From the NCBI GenBank assembly GCA_013397935.1, contig VZRN01001316.1:57720-121719 (forward strand): a stretch of 64,000 nt of DNA, read 5' to 3'. Below, piece after piece: positions 1 through 14,200 of the stretch. The notes beneath the pieces were generated by a model. It was not told where the DNA came from. It did not search any database and saw only the letters and a list, made by a program, of their open reading frames with translations. This DNA is from Dasyornis broadbenti (Eukaryota > Chordata > Aves > Passeriformes > Dasyornithidae). A program made the translations under genes and the position numbers. Numbering within the stretch: the first letter of the stretch is position 1; every line of letters begins with the position of its first letter.

Positions 1-826
1 TGGGAATTAATTTTTTCTTTCCAGAAGACAAGCAGTCACTGAATGATGAAAAAAGGTCATTTGGAAAAACAGTTTGTTGTCCACTCATGTATTTCTCTCA
101 TGCTTATTATTCCATTACATTCAAATACAGTATCTTAACACATGAACATATTCATCTATGATCTAGCCTAAATATGTTCCATCTATTCATAAGCATTAAT
201 TAAGGATATACTGCAAGGACTTGAACTTGCATTTCAGATTTGGAAGTGGAATTTAAGCACAAGTCACAGTTAAAGAAGTTAGACAAGTGCCATTGTAATG
301 AAGGTACATGCTGAGAATTCCAAAAGGAATTAATTTTTAATTCATCTGGCAGTACTGTTTTTACTTTGAAATTATTAACACAAATCTCATAATTTTCCTG
401 TAACTCAAACAGACAGATGTTTGTTTGTTTGGCAGAAAAGAAAACAAGTTACTGAAACGTGGTTCAATCTTGAATCACATAATACACCAATAAGAAAGCT
501 AGTAGTTAGAAAGCATTTAATTTTAAAAATTATTTTTCAAATAAACGATACGGCTAGAACATTCGAAATAAATTCTATTACACTGTTATAGCAAGTTTGA
601 AAGTCACACAAGACTCATCCTGTTTTTCACTGCTCTAAAAAACCACCAGTTCTCTGACATTCACCCACATTAAACACTGACATGTTAATTTTACCTTTTT
701 TGTATTACTTTGTTTAAAAAAACAACATCTGAAAAAACCTTGTTTACCTTTAAGTTTGGTCATACGTCAAATCATCAGAGCACTGCTGCACAAAAATATT
801 TCAGAACACCCCAAAAAATGCCTTAC
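1..826 (-). other. LRBA: Start of next LRBA intron
   Basis: Sequence downstream of donor GTAAGG (826). AT-rich, no exon with acceptable splice sites or family similarity seen; the following exon should complete the split codon AG+N and carry the FWRLDYWEDD motif. Confidence 0.75.
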
Positions 827-993
827 CTTGGTGCAGAGCTTCCCCAGGCTCCATGTTTGTCTGTCAGAATGTTGATAATTTTCTGTATTAGTTGTGTTGC
901 AGTCACCTGGTCCCGGTACTTCGCTGCCGTGATCAAATGATGACACATTTTTTCTTCTTCCCGTTTGTCTGCAGAGTACTGGGCACACAGTGA
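827..993 (-). CDS. LRBA: LRBA internal exon f (SLCAQYSADKREEEK ... DKHGAWGSSAP)
   Basis: Seen: acceptor tttcttttcttcccag ends at 994; 167-nt exon in phase 0, 55 codons plus AG of a split codon; donor GTAAGG at 826-821. Peptide runs SLCAQYSADKREEEKMCHHL, then ITAAKYRDQVTATQLIQKII, then NILTDKHGAWGSSAP. Known family: this is the last helical stretch before the FWRLDYWEDD motif that leads into the PH-BEACH unit; that motif must lie in the next exon, outside the window. YSADK and TATQLIQKII match my memory of LRBA; NBEA has YAADR and TANQLKQKIL. Oddity: His where MCDHL is expected, and Gln where YRDHV is expected. The open frame 767-1060 on the same strand is a different reading frame and not the product. 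Confidence 0.93.
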
Positions 994-2216
994 CTGGGAA
1001 GAAAAGAAACACTTTATTACTTTGCATTCTAATTACACCATCCAAAGAAGTTTGAAGCACTTCATAATTAATTACTTATACAAAACCCTCAAGAGAGAAG
1101 AATTAACTCCATTTTCCAGGTTTGAGAATAGAGGCCCTGTGCAGCCGCCCACAGTAAATCCGTCCAGAGAGCCAAGCAGAGGATCTTGGTTTCCCATGAA
1201 TTCTTTAACCACATCACACACACTCTCAAAATTCAGCAAAAGCCAACATTTCAGTGGCCAGACTGCATAATAAAATACATAAAATAAAAGTGCTTATGCC
1301 CATGACAAAGTGAATAGTGTTATAAAAACAAAGGCAAACTTCAGAATAATGAATGACAGCTAGCTGACCACTCTACTCCCATGACTCTTCATTAGATTAG
1401 CACAGCCAACTGCTTGCTGTTGCTTATATAAATATATAGCTATAAAAGTTAAGGAGAAAAATCCCCATTTTTTCAGATACACAAATAACAAAATGCATAT
1501 GAGGATGAATTATCTTTGCCAGGTGGCTTCTTGAAGCTGAGCACATTTCCAGGCCAGCACAGGAAAGTCAGTGACTTTCCTGGCAGTATTACACCTGTTG
1601 TATACACACCTTCTGCTTGCCAACCTACTTGAAAGCACATCCTAGCAAATAACTGTAAGTCACGCCTACAAACTGAACTCAAAACTATGAAAGATTCTTT
1701 GTTACAACATTATCTCATAATTTTGGGGTTGGTTGACCTTCTGAAAAGTTGCCTGTTAATACAGAACTCAAAAAACGGGCATCAAATTTATATCATCCCC
1801 TAATCCAAACCCCATTTTCCTGTACGGGAAAACCCACAAGAAATTCAAATACTGGTAAAAACAACAAAGGCTTTTCCCCACTTCAGTACTCCCTGTTTCT
1901 AATTTCACTTTTCATCTGGCAATTCCACAGATCACATATGCCAGACAAAGCATTTCAGTCTTTGTCAATGATTGGATTACTCTATGATCTAGTTAGTGGA
2001 ATGGACACAAATGTCTGCCTAACAACAAAAAATTGCTTTTTCTTTGTGAAGCACAGCTGATGTAGACACTAGTACAATTATTTCTTAGAGCTTAGACATC
2101 AGCACAGTATCATATGCTTTGTATGTTTAAAACACTAGCAATGCTTTTTCTATATATACGTACAAGCCCTAGAAACTTGCTGCAAATAAAAAAATCAGCA
2201 GGCTATGAATGTTATT

Positions 2217-2256
2217 TACATATATATATGTATATATAAACACATATATCATATAA
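2217..2256. repeat. AT/ATAC simple repeat
   Basis: acatatatatatgtatatat and following bases; a short imperfect (AT)n microsatellite. Confidence 0.75.
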
Positions 2257-5200
2257 AGTGAAAGATAGAAAGAATGTGAAGAAAAACACAAAATAAAATT
2301 TGGGGTTGGGTTGTATAGATTTTCACAGACATGAGACAACAAAATGTACTAAAAGATGAATAAATTTTAAAGAATTATTTTAACAATTTTAATATATTTA
2401 GATATTTCCTCATAGTTTTCCCACACTTTACAGCAATGCTCACCTGATGAGCAGACATCCAGGAGGACTGAAGAATAAGCAGCTGACTTTCCAAGTCAAT
2501 GAGACATCAAAAATTGTCTTTTGTATTCCTACACAAAGCACTCTGCCACCCCTCTTCACAAAAATATAACTAAATCATAACCAACACTAAACAGGATTTT
2601 CCTAGCTCTTTCTGAACACAGCTACCTTTTCCAATACATCGAACTATTTTGCACCCATGATCATTCAGATTTCTTTTCAGCACTTTGTGAATGTTTCATA
2701 AGCTGTTATTTTTAAGTTGCCTGAAAGAGCAGAATTCTAAAAACAAGTGAATAAGGTAAGCTAAGCAGTAAAATGTTTTAAAGTGCTCTTTAATGGATCC
2801 TCCTTTACAATTTGAACAGCAACTTTTCATATCTGACATAAAATCCATAGATATAAATCACATTAGAGGGTTATTCTTTCCCCATTATCAATCTCTGTCT
2901 CTTTATGGAACATTAAAGTCACATTTGACCTTAAAACATGATAAAATGGAAATCAAACCAGAATGTTTTGTAAAAGATATAATGAACTTGTACCTCTTTA
3001 AAAAAAGTCTCTTTATGATGTGATTTTGAACACATCTTTCATTAAATACCAACAAGGATTTTCAAAACGTACCTGTGACAAACGAAGGAAAAAAATGGTA
3101 TTTTATTGTCCTGACGACTTCCATGAAAACATAATCAGTCTGTTATAAACTGGAAATAGAACTCCACTTTTCAGGAAATTCAGTATTTAATATGAAGAGA
3201 AATTTGCAATTATACACCAAAACCGAGATATTTCCACAGGGAGCAATCCTATAAAATTATAGTATCACCCTAGGAGGAATTCTTAACCCTTGTACACTCT
3301 TTACAATATATATTTCACAAACAAAAACAGAAAGAAACCACAGTTTTGCTAGATATCTGTCAAATGCATGTATAGTTACTAATCCTAAGAAAGTTCTGCA
3401 AGAATAATCTTCTCTTTGGTCATACAGGTGTCTCACGAGTTGTTCAGTGGTTCTGTTTCTATCCTCAATAAATGCCAAATATACTGCAAAATATAAATTA
3501 TTTCTCCACCTCCCTCTCTCAAATACTTCGAATACAGGAGAGAAAGAAGGCTGATTCCACCACAAGAATCAGAAAAAGACCCATCCTAAAGTAGCCAATC
3601 ACCACTAGACTATTCTGAAAGTACTGAAAAGTCACAATTTCTCTTCATTTTTCATTTTCCAGATCCCAGGTTCACCTGATCCACTGCTTCCAAAGATGCA
3701 ACAGCACGATATAGAGTGGTACAGTTAATACTTCACACTAAATCCTAATCATTCCATTTATGCAAAATGGAAATCCAGCTTGATTTCTGTTCGTGCACAA
3801 CCTCAAAAATATATTTTGACAGTTTTAATTCTTCCGTGTTTGATCTCTTGCACCTGCAATGTGCACCCAGTCATGCCTGAATATAGTTTTACAATTAAGA
3901 CACACAGTTGCAGGCAAACAGAATTGTCTAACCCTCCTTCCACTACTGCTTTGGCCTACATGATTTTTGTTATGTGTTTGGGCAAATGTGCAATGAAACT
4001 ATAATCACAAAAGTTGTGCAGTCACACTTACGATGAAACAAAGTGTTGAAAGAAGAAAAAAAATGCATTTTCATATAAACACTTCACAGATTATCTCCAG
4101 AAAGTCTTAAATTCAGTGACTGTTAAAAGTTTTACAAAAAGCAAGTGTATTAAGCAGAGTCCTTTGACATAATATGGAACAGAAGAAAGACCCTTGCTTT
4201 CCAGCCCTTCATCCAGGATGAAATAAAATCCTTTGCTTTGCCATTATCACAGAATAGGGGTTTTTCCTCTCTCCCATTCTCTGCCTGGACAAGACTTCAG
4301 GCTATTTGAACACATAGGTTATCTGAAGATTCATTTTTAAGGAACTGTAATTCTAAAGGGGTATAAGGTCTTCCAAAAGGCAAGTTATACATAGGAAAAT
4401 ACAAATATTCTTGTATGCAGGAAATATTCCAGAAATACTGATGAAATACTGACAGGGTTAGTTTATTTTGCCTGTCTGTATTTCAGTGAAGATGAGGATT
4501 AAGCTAGTATTCAGAACTATTTTATCTTTGATCTTCATAAATACATCAAGTAAAAGATTGTCTCTGCACAGTATCATCTGCATCGTGCACCTCTGCAGTC
4601 CCAAAATTACATGGTAATGCTTTCTACAAGCGATTCAAAAGTTTAATAGTGTAGGGTTTTTAAAAGAAATGTTGCACCTTTTTACTTTTATTATTCAACT
4701 ATGAGATCACTGAACACTCTTACTTATGCCAGTTCCTTTGTCTAATTTAGCTAAAAGCTACTGGCTTTGTGAACAACCTGTCTCAGAGGGTGTCACTTAA
4801 GAGAAGTCATCCATAAGATATCGCACAGTCTTGTCACTAATGCAAATTCCCTACAAATAAGGATATTTCAGCAAATGAAGGAGCTCCTCAGTCCTCTGCT
4901 TTCACAGATATTTGCACTTGACCTCTGACCTGAGGTTTAAAGTCTGGACTAAAAATGCTACCCAGGGAAATCTTACAAAGACTCCTGAATAAGACTTAGA
5001 AAAATGAAAGCTTAAAACCTCAACAGCGAACAAAAGTCAACCAATGACAACATCTGACAGCCACCGTCAATTCTGAAGTGATGCCTCTGTCATCCAACGA
5101 CTCAAAGTATTGATTTCTCCCAGCATGAAAAAAGCTTAAGCCAATGAAACAGATATAGCATCATCCCCCCGATAATAGCCATCAAGGTTAACACCAGCAG

Positions 5201-8200
5201 AACACTTATCAAAGTATCTCTATTTCTTCTTGTTTTAATGGACTGAACACAATGCAATGGCTTCTCATCTCTTCAGTCCATGGTTTTCCAATCCTCATTT
5301 ATCCATTTTTCCAGCCTTTTATCTGATTTAAGATTAAAAAGAATCTGCATCTAAATCAACTGTTTGTAATACAAATGGAGCATGGGGGGGCAATGAAAAA
5401 TGTAGGTTTATAGCCAGACTTTCCTGACAGGAAAAAAAAGAAAAAGCATTTAAAATCACAAGAGGAGGAATAAAAGCATGCAGTTGACTTAGATCACACC
5501 ACACACATGCTGGTAAAACTATGGTCACGACCAGGAAAAAAATCTACCACAATCAGTTTGGGTTCATGATTAGAGAGAAATGCAAGCATCTCAAGAGACA
5601 TCTGGTTTTAATCTGTGCTGAGTCAACAGCTTCACGTTTTACCTTCAAGTCTCACAGAATTAAGCTTTAGTAAACCCCAACAGACACCAGGCAACAGCAC
5701 TTTTATGCAGATTGCATCTTTCAAATGAACCAAATTTAGTACAGTGGGTAAATAAGACAAAATAACATGAGTTCAACTAGAAAAAAACAGCTAACAGAAT
5801 AGAGAAATAGTGAGGAGCAGAGACAAATAACATCAGATTTCTTCCATAGTGTCCATTAGCACCATAAACTTTTTTTTTTAGCCTTTTTCATTGATGCTTA
5901 TCTAATTGACATTATTTGTGCTACAGTAGCACCCTTGGATCAGAATCAAAGACAAAGCTTTTGTACAAACAAGTAAGATCTCTCAAGTCTTTGCTAGAAA
6001 CTGGGATTTGCTATAGTCTTCCAATATTTTCACTCTCTAAGCATCACTGCTTACCGCTGGCATAAACAATATGCAGAGAGAAGTGTTCTTTTTGAACCCA
6101 AGAACCTGTTTTTACTCTACTTATGTCCAACATTTTGCATTCAAATCGCACTGGGATAGGAACTTTACTCCCTTCCTCTTTTGCAAAACCAGTTTGTCAG
6201 CAGTCCCTTCATGCTGGTCTTGTTCAAAACAGTTTAAGAGCCTAAAAACAATACACTTGGGCAATAAATTTAACATTTTTTGGGTTCACATCTTCTAAGT
6301 ACAAGGCATTTTTCAAGCTAGAAAGAATCCAAGTATGATTCCACATGCTCCAGACAAAGTACAGCTCAGCACTCCTGCACAGGTGGCTCCATGCTCTCAG
6401 ATCAGATACTAAATAAAGGCGCCAGTGATGATCTTTTCAGCCATTCCCCAGCCCCACTGTATCCCCCTTGTGACGTTCAATGGCTTCAACACCACCATAG
6501 AGATTAGTACTGTATTCACTGAAGAACTTCTAGTCCAGTGCAACAAGCAAATCAAATCCATGAACAATTTCTGGAACTGATAAACCCCCTTATTTTATAA
6601 GGAACATCCACTCTGTTCAAAAAAAGGAAACGTACTTACATAATCTAAGGGTTCACTACACATTCTTAGTGAGGGCTAAATTAAGGTCACACTGGTGTAA
6701 TATTTCACAAGTGTTTGGATATTTGGTTTAGTTATCTTTTCATATTGTCCTTTCTATGCAAGATACATTTTAAAATGGGGGGGAAATACCTTTTAATCTG
6801 TTGAAAATATATGTATATAAAAGTCTTGAAGCAGGCCAAATACAAAGCTCTGGAATGTCCTCATTCACTAACTGTGACCATCACCTCTCCAACTGCCTCT
6901 TTCCACGGAGGCACAGTAAGGATCTTTATTGCCTAAAAGGTGGATACAAAGTAGTTCAGCAGTTTTGGCCGCAGCAGCCAAATGGCTCCCTAGGATTCAG
7001 ATTTCCAGATACCCCACTGCCAGCACAGTTCTTTTACAACTCACAGCACCAAAACTTGGCACAGGAGTGACACCTAAACAGATTGAAAGTCACATGCTGT
7101 TCATATGGCACAGCTAAACCTGAAATGAGGTCTCTAAGAGCATGTAACATACTCCAGTGAGGATTTCTGAACAGCACGACTTACTAGTTAAGAAACCCTT
7201 AAAGGTACTACCTAAAAAGCAATTTTTCACAAGTTTTTTATCCAATGAATTCTGAACAATTTTTCAGAATAGGGGAAAAAGGTACATTTCTGTAAGTGGA
7301 ATCTTAATTTGGAATCTTATTACAAAATACCTTGCATAATTGTTTCCATTATTAAGTGTATGGAGCATTTTACAAAAAAGTTCCAAATTAAGTCACTATA
7401 AATGTGGCTTCACTCTCTGGCTATAAAAAGGAGAAAGACATTTGCATGACTTAAAATTCTTTAACTTCTATAGCTATCAAAGAGACAGCTATAAATACTT
7501 AAGTATATCAGTATTTAACACCTGACTTATGTCTCAACACTTACCTTATAGGAATGTGTATTTCTATATAGGATTCGTTATTATGTAAGAATTCATTCTC
7601 ATATGTAGTATCCTAAGCAAAAATAATCAACATACCTCTGTTCATTTTGTTATTTATTTTTTGATATTCCTGCTATATCACACTGACTGAATTTCCTTGT
7701 AAATTTGTGAAACACATGGAAAGAAAATTCATTTCCAGCCAAAAACCTCTTCAAAAACAGTTTCCAAGTATATGTAAAGTTCTGGATTTGTAAAAGGGAG
7801 AAAGATTAGCCCCTTGAGATATGCCTGCAGTCTGGGGTCTGTGTTTCTGTTTCTATTTTCTACATCATTTCCCTCAAGCACTTTCCAACTTTCCCTGTTT
7901 AGTGTCTTGGATTCAGAGTACAACACTAATTTTAATGCAGGAGTTTGCGTATGTATAAAAACCTATCAGTTCATGAACGAAGAACAGTGAGATCACATTC
8001 ATTTGAGATAACAAGCCTTGAGGCATAAGAGTTTCCTCTCTTGCCATGACTGCTTGCATGCCAATGACAAGCACATCTCTAATAAATATCTGTACTTACA
8101 AACAAAAACTCATTACCCAAAAGGTAACTCATTGGTCCTTCACCTGCTTCTATCATGATTGCTCCAAGAGCTAATTCAGTGGACTTGGTGTCTGATAGTT

Positions 8201-11200
8201 TAGGACCTCTTCAGCCTCTCACAGTGGAGAATGATCACCTTGCCTGGCACATATCCTTGAGCAACACTGCTAAATAAGGCAAACACAGGTTTGCTGGCAA
8301 AGTATTTCCTTCTCACATACAGAAAAAAAAGTTTAGTTACCGCCATTGATTCACCACACCATCTGTATCTGCAGAAACATACTAATTACTAAGGAAAAGT
8401 ACTAAAGGTGGGTTTTGGTTTGTTGAGGGTTTTTGTTTATCTGAGAAATTTCAAAAATCAGAGAAATTTGCTCTTTACCTCTTTGTAAACTAGAATTCTT
8501 GAGTGACTTATCCCTTCCACAACCAAGTATTTTAAAAGCAGGATATTTTGATTAAGATGATGATGAAACGGCAAAGATTTAAAAAAACTTAAAAAAAAAT
8601 CCAGAGGAAAGGGAAGGATTTTTAAAATATGGTCTATATGGTCTTTTGCAGCAGTTATTCTTTAAAATCATTCCTAGTCACTTACTTTGGAAACATGTTA
8701 AGAGTCACAATCCCAGCTTTGGCTTAACCTCTGCCTTATCTTAAAGCCTCCTGTCAGAGTTCCTATAGCATCAAACTACGAAAAGAAAGCTGTTTTAACT
8801 TTATTTTTTTCCCCTCTCCTTTTTCCAGTATTCTATGTTTTGTGTTTCATTCCAGCTAGTGTATGAGATTTTTTCCTTTGTGATTGGTTCTTATGCATCA
8901 AGGTAACATGATTTTTTAATTTTAGAACAGCAGGAGATGTGTATGAATACGGTGATTTTTTAACTAATATTTTTTATTCAGAGAAAGTTTTACTACCCTT
9001 GAAAGGTTGATATTTGGCTCTAAAAATTGTTGGGGGAAGGATAATTTCTTTTTAAAACTGTGTGATTTTACTATCTATAAAAAGACAGCATTTGAAATAT
9101 TCCAATTATTGAAAGCATGTGAACACAACAGCCTCTGTTTTTGTTTTTTTTTTTACAGCAGTCTTAAGTTCAAAACACTTATTCAGACAAATCTAGAATC
9201 TTACATTGAGCAATATGGAATGCAAACCAACAATATTGCTTTAAAATTTATATTTTTCTTGCTCTCACGGTGTGATGCAATAATGCAAGAGACAGTATTG
9301 CAAATACCATAGATATCCCCTTCACAGAAATAAAGAACTGTGTAGCACCAAGCAGTTTCTACCAGCATCATCCTTTATGTTGTCAATTTTAATTACCAAG
9401 AAAAAGAGAGAATACTCCCTAAAAATATTTGTTTTCCTTTACATAAGAACATATGAGATCCATATGATCAGTATTCTGTTTACTTCTTATTTCAATATTA
9501 AACACCAGAACTTGTGAAATGTCCTGCTTCAAGGTTCTGACATTCTTGCTGAATTTTGATTTCGGCTTTGTTTCAGTTCAGTATGCAAGGTTTTACTGTC
9601 TGATTGTTGTGGGGGTTTTTTAATGGTATGACGGTGATTTCATAGTACCTCTCAGTAACAGTTATCAGCATCTTCTACAAACAACTGAACTCAGGCAAGA
9701 ACTCTGTGCAAAGATCACAAAGCAGATTACACATTCCAACTGCACAGATCCTGTGTAACCAGACCTCACTTATTGACTTCAAGTCAGTGTAAAATAATAA
9801 ATTCGATACTTGGAGCTTGTTACGTTGAGCGCACAATAGCCATGTAGGATTAAAAAAAAAAGCAACATAGTCCACAGATTCTTAAAATACAGATCTGAGT
9901 TTTGGTGTGAATTACAGTTCAATTATTAAAATTATAGGTTTTGAAATAAAGTACAGTGACTAATCAAAATCAGCAGCTTCCACTAAGGGTGCACAAAAAT
10001 GAAAGAAACTACTGCAATTACATAAAACACGTGCAAGTGACAGTTATTGGACATACCAAAGAGCCATGTAACAACATCTCTCATATACTTTAACAGTTTC
10101 AGTTACACTCCAGCCAATAATCTACTTTTCCCAATTTCTGAACACCTTCAAAAATAAACCAGGAAACATTCCTGCCTCCTCTCATGCTGACCATATGAAA
10201 TTGCCTTGCAAAACAGCATTGGTCCAGTGCCAAGATGAGTGATGCTGGCTACAGGATTCTCAACAACTGTTTACAAATGAGATATTTGGGGTTTCTAAAA
10301 GGCAGTGCAGGAAAAAATAATCAACAATATTTTAGAAGTCAGAATATCTGATTTTTCTTTTTCTTTTGTAAACATTCCCTTGGGACCAACGGCCAGCATG
10401 GAGCCAGCACAGCTGAGAATGACCCAGTCCTACTGGTGGTAGTGGAGAGAGTCCAGGGCCAACTCACGCCTCTAGCCCCAAGTTATGACAACATTTGTTT
10501 CTCAAGTTCCATACATTATTTATAATACAGTAACCCATCCAATAATTGAGAGTTTTGCTTGCTTTATCTGTCAAGAATTGGCATTAGTCACAAAAGATGG
10601 AATTGCAAACTGCTATAAGGGCGACAGACAATCCAGGAGGGTTCTGTAAGACTTAAATCTCCGATTACTGCAAGGACAGGCAGGGAGAAGGATAGAAGGA
10701 GCACAACCATCTCAAAATCCATTAGTCCATAATCTTGGCATTGCTACTTAGACTCAGAACTCGTTCCTGCAATTTCTGACCAAAAAAAAGCCCAGTATCT
10801 TTACATTAGGACACAAAATAATAAAACATGGAATGATGACCAAAGCATTTGCACTTCTCATTCTCATAGTCACTGTTATCCCCTCCAAACAGATATCTAA
10901 ATCTTTTCCTTTAAGATGGTTAGAAATCTTTGAAGATGCATTTTCTAAATAATGAATTAATAACAGCAACAGCAGGAAACGGGAGGAAGGAGTGGTGAGA
11001 AAAGTAAAAGGAAACATCTTGTGGGAAGAAGAATAGTGAGGACAGTTTGGTATTCTGATTAGTTTGGTTTGGTTTTCTGAAGTCTTTTTAAGGATTGACT
11101 CTGCTACTTCCAGTCATACTCCAGATTAACAGTGAAATCCAGACGTTTCTAAGTCACTTGGAAGCTTCCCTAACACAATGATCACTTGAAGAGCAACTTT

Positions 11201-14200
11201 ACTGCCTCACACATCTTCCTTTTCATGACCTAAGACCATCCCAAGGAATTGGCTCAGTTTACTCCTACTTAGGTCTAAGAGAAAAATCAGTAAGTGGACT
11301 CATTCTGCAAACATTTCTATAAAAGAATGAGATTAAGGAGGAAGAAGATTCAAAAAAAAATCTATTACAGTGATTCTCATTTAAAAGCAAATACAAGAAA
11401 GTTAAGATAAAAACCTGGACTGCAAAGCAGTGAGATAGAAGTGACCATGTGAAAGGACCTTTCAATTCCAGTTAAGAATTCTCATTAGTGCAGTCTTGTT
11501 CCCTTTCCTGAAAAGCTGCATAGATCTATTCAGAAATAAAAGGCTACTTTTATAAAAGCTTAGGAATGACACCCTTGGACAGATGAGGCTTTACAATTTT
11601 CCACCATTTTCCTCCCTGAATCCCTGTCAGACTTCAAGCCCCATCTACTACAAACTAAAGATAATTTTATCCATTTAATTGTCAAACCCTTATTTAAGTA
11701 GTTACTGTCTCTTTTCAATCATCACTCATGGAGGTGTTTATTTCTGCACATCACAGTATTTTGCATTCATAACAATGCATTCTCAATGAAAGGCTGAAGC
11801 TTTTAATGGAATGAGAAATAATTCAGGATAAACTACTACACTAGATGCAAGATTTTGTACAGCTTCCTCCTGAATAATATACCAATAGATGAAAGAGAAA
11901 ATTACTCGATGGAAGAAACATAGATAACAGTAAAAACCTTAACCTTCAGTTTTACTGACAAACACCTTCAAAAATTGTATAAACATCTCAGTATCTTAAT
12001 GTATATGTTGTCCCAAAGCGAATTTTCATAAGTTACCTTTACAAACATCAAAAAATAAACCTGCAGGTATCAACTTTGTCATGCCTTCATCAGAGACGGC
12101 ATTAACTACAAAATGAGAGTATTTCTACTATGATTTTAGCCCAAACAAGAGAGTGATGAAGGTAACCACAGCTGACATAACCAAAAGGCCATAGGTCAAG
12201 AGAAGTAGCTACTCAAAATAAGTACTAGACTTTCAATTAAGTACTCCTATAGAGTCAGGTATGTTACGTCTTTTAGGTACATCCAAACCTGTTTTGGGAT
12301 TGCAAATAAATCTAACATGAAGTCACTTGGTCTCCCTTTCTTTCACAGAAATATCACCATGCAAATGCTTGGATAAATCATTCAGATTAAAAGCACACTT
12401 TGCAACCCTGGTAAGATTCAGAGTTTTAAAAATAAACTCTTTTTATATTCAGCTATAGATAGTAATTTAGTAGGTCAGTAAGTGAGTGCATACTGCAGGT
12501 ACACCAACTTGTTCATGGTTTGTTCTTGTACACACAGCTGCAGAAAGAGCTCCCTTCAGAAAGTCATTTCTAAATTTTCATTTCAACCACCAGACTACAA
12601 AACAATTTTATGAACAACACAAATAACAACATCCTACTACCTGCATGCACCAGTCTACCCCAGTACTTCAGAACTGAAGAGGTTTTACATTAAATCCACC
12701 TATAGTCAAGTGGATGGGCTTTAACCCAACAGCCTGAACTCAGGTCAGTACTAAACAATATTTGTAACTTGGGTGCTTTTGCCAGGAAACGTCAAAGGAG
12801 AAAAAAAAACATGCAGAGACAGCACTAGAATATTTTACAATTTTGTGACCTCTTTCTTCACAAGCTCTTTACGTAAAAACAATACTTTTGAAAATGAAAT
12901 TGTATTTAGAATATTCAAGACTACTGCCAAAAGACTGTCAAATACATCTGGGCTACAAATGATAATATGTTGAATCAAAAGCTAACACCCATTTAGCAAT
13001 CAGATGCATATTTCATCCTTAATGAAGGTCTGAAGAGTTCACTTTATTCCAGATGCAGGTATCAAAGCAGATCTCACAAAGCAACGCAGGCGCATCATCT
13101 AAGGATCTTTTTCACATTAAGAATCCTATTAGAAGGAAAACACTAAAAGGTAATTGAATTTCCCTCAGTTATCTTCATCTCTGTCAGCTCCTGCTACAAT
13201 AACTTACTCTCCAGAGCAGAGATAACTCAATTCTGTCCAGCAAGCATATGTTATGAATCTCCAAAGCAAACTTGTCTAAATCATTCTGGTCTTCTATCAA
13301 GGTTGGCTGTAGATATGAACTCTGACAGAAAGCAAACAAATTTATTTTTATCTTTTCAATAATTTGCTTCCCTATGCCTTGATGGACAAATCTAAAGATA
13401 TAAATATTTCCAGTAATTCCTGAATTATAAAGACTGGTTGAAAACATTTCATATGAAAGTTAACGCTATTAAAAACTATTCTATTCACTATTCTGTTTCA
13501 GCAGAAACAAAAAAGCAGTTTCTGCTTCCTTTAGGCAAACAAAAACTAAATTATCATGCTGTAATTGACACTTTTTTCAGAATGGTTCTGATATTTATAT
13601 TTTCACCTTCAGTGGAAATATTAATTCTACAAACAATAACAACAGAAGTATACTCTAACCTTTTATTTTATCAAAGCTCTTAAAGTATCAGTAAGCACAA
13701 ATTCTCCACTCATGTAAACAAATGCTTTGATTTAAAAAGCCACATTTTGGGAAGGTATGATGACTTATCTAGACCAATATCACAAAAGCAAACTAAAAGA
13801 AAAAGCAGCCAAAGAAAGGGTATATGACAACAATCAGAAGAAGTAATTTAGAAGGAGAGGAGAGAAAATACGAGATAAGGGCCTGGTCAAACTAACACTA
13901 ATTGTACAGTTCCTGTCAGTTTGTTTCAGGCTCTCCAACATGTATGTAAAAAAAAGTCTGAAGAATGCATGCATAATAAATTGACAGAGTTCCTTGCTGA
14001 CACTCAGCTACTCAGAGTTGTTTAGTCACAAAGATGTGAGAAACTGGAGGGACAGCTTGGAAGACAGAGTCATCATAACAATAAAAAAGCACAGGAACTT
14101 CAGCTTGGAAAAAAGAAACATAGAAAATAATCTAATTTTAGATATAAAATGAGGGACACTGAGTTCACCTTTATCTTTGCTCCTTTTTGCTGTAATTTTG

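Noticed and set aside
3257..3565. 102-codon minus-strand open frame
   Set aside because: No family words, no splice borders fitting LRBA phases, and the LRBA protein is continuous without it.
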